A DNA stretch of 64,000 bases, taken from positions 62,001 to 126,000 of the forward strand of contig CAMCRE010000001.1 of assembly GCA_945877255.1 (NCBI GenBank), read 5' to 3'. The notes under the pieces are model-generated. The model made no database searches. It had not been told where the DNA came from and saw only the letters and a list, made by a program, of their open reading frames with translations. Numbering within the stretch: the stretch's first letter is position 1; each line of letters starts with the position of its first letter. This document shows positions 63,890-64,000 of this stretch, in pieces. This stretch comes from an uncultured Erysipelotrichaceae bacterium (GTDB lineage: Bacteria; Bacillota_I; Bacilli_A; Erysipelotrichales; Erysipelotrichaceae). Position numbers and translations under genes: made by a program.

Positions 63890-63914
63890 ATCAAAAATAG
63901 TAGATTTCTTTTTT
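63888..63914 (+). terminator. Weak terminator after rnc
   Basis: A 5-bp stem AAATC/GATTT followed by CTTTTTT. The stem is short, so this is tentative. Confidence 0.35.
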
Positions 63915-63920
63915 AAATTA

Positions 63921-63934
63921 TGATATAATATAAT
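63921..63934 (+). promoter_or_regulatory. Extended -10 promoter of the last gene
   Basis: TGATATAAT followed at once by a second overlapping TATAAT (63929-63934). No strong -35. It lies 28 to 33 bases before the start codon at 63962. Confidence 0.6.
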
Positions 63935-63961
63935 TGTCATATTCAAAAAGGAGGTTACGAC

Positions 63962-64000
63962 ATGAATAAGAGATTATTAGCTGAAGAAGTAAGCAAATTA
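63962..64000 (+). CDS. Start of an unidentified gene, cut by the window edge
   Basis: Thirteen codons from ATG 63962 (MNKRLLAEEVSKL) with a strong AGGAGG at 63949-63954 and a promoter just upstream. It is too short to identify. It does not look like Smc, which follows rnc in Bacillus. Confidence 0.6.
   Translation, partial: MNKRLLAEEVSKL

Overview
The window is a gene-dense piece of a low-G+C (about 30% by eye) bacterial chromosome from the Bacillota. PolC, the rimP-nusA-ylxR-ylxQ-infB-rbfA operon, a ribosomal protein L27 with a cleavable N-terminal extension next to its Prp protease, and topA-trmFO-xerC all point there. TGA works as a stop codon (many ATGA stop/start overlaps) and tryptophan is TGG, so this is not a Mycoplasma-type code. 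A NodB polysaccharide deacetylase and a PopT-type undecaprenyl-phosphate flippase suggest a walled cell. Anaerobic NrdD/NrdG and a fermentative gene set suggest an anaerobe or facultative anaerobe, perhaps near the Erysipelotrichia; the exact lineage cannot be fixed from this window.

Layout. 1-6155: der (cut at the window edge), gpsA and polC, overlapping. 6182-11764: a promoter and leader hairpin, then the rimP-to-rbfA translation operon, ending with popT. 11765-14021: a small accessory patch with a nucleotidyltransferase-like gene, a convergent RhuM-Fic/Doc gene with codon use unlike its neighbours, and about 500 bp of gene-free, palindrome-bearing DNA. 14022-19131: nrdD-nrdG, pepT, a PTS EIIC-like permease and a 47-residue membrane peptide. 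19224-27417: an AraC regulator and a maltodextrin operon (phosphorylase, binding protein, two permeases, 4-alpha-glucanotransferase) without its ATPase. 27577-32178: L21 leader, rplU-prp-rpmA, obg, and a P-type ATPase. 32185-37218: dprA with a striking start-site hairpin, topA, trmFO, xerC. 37260-42447: secG, rnr, smpB and two M16 peptidase-family genes. 42514-43056: a RelB/RelE-type module whose toxin has an in-frame stop. 43140-45999 (minus): threonine dehydratase, a short SSB, an MFS transporter. 46062-48821: a 53-residue acidic protein and an orphan 763-residue protein with a sigma-70 region 4-like helix-turn-helix. 48902-58609: polysaccharide deacetylase, rqcH (minus), gmk, a CydDC-like ABC pair, and an ECF transporter with a fused double ATPase. 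58627-64000: methyltransferase, mtnN, a 52-residue membrane protein, dnaD, nth, recG, rnc and the first codons of another gene.

Most genes are housekeeping. The best candidates for something undescribed are the orphan 763-residue protein with its structured leader (46382-48821), the 16-bp hairpin that puts the dprA ribosome-binding site and start codon in its loop (32185-32235), the RhuM-Fic locus with its palindromes, the toxin with a nonsense codon behind an intact-looking operator, and three small proteins. No rRNA, tRNA, CRISPR array or insertion sequence was seen. Promoters here often carry an extended -10 (TGn before the hexamer).
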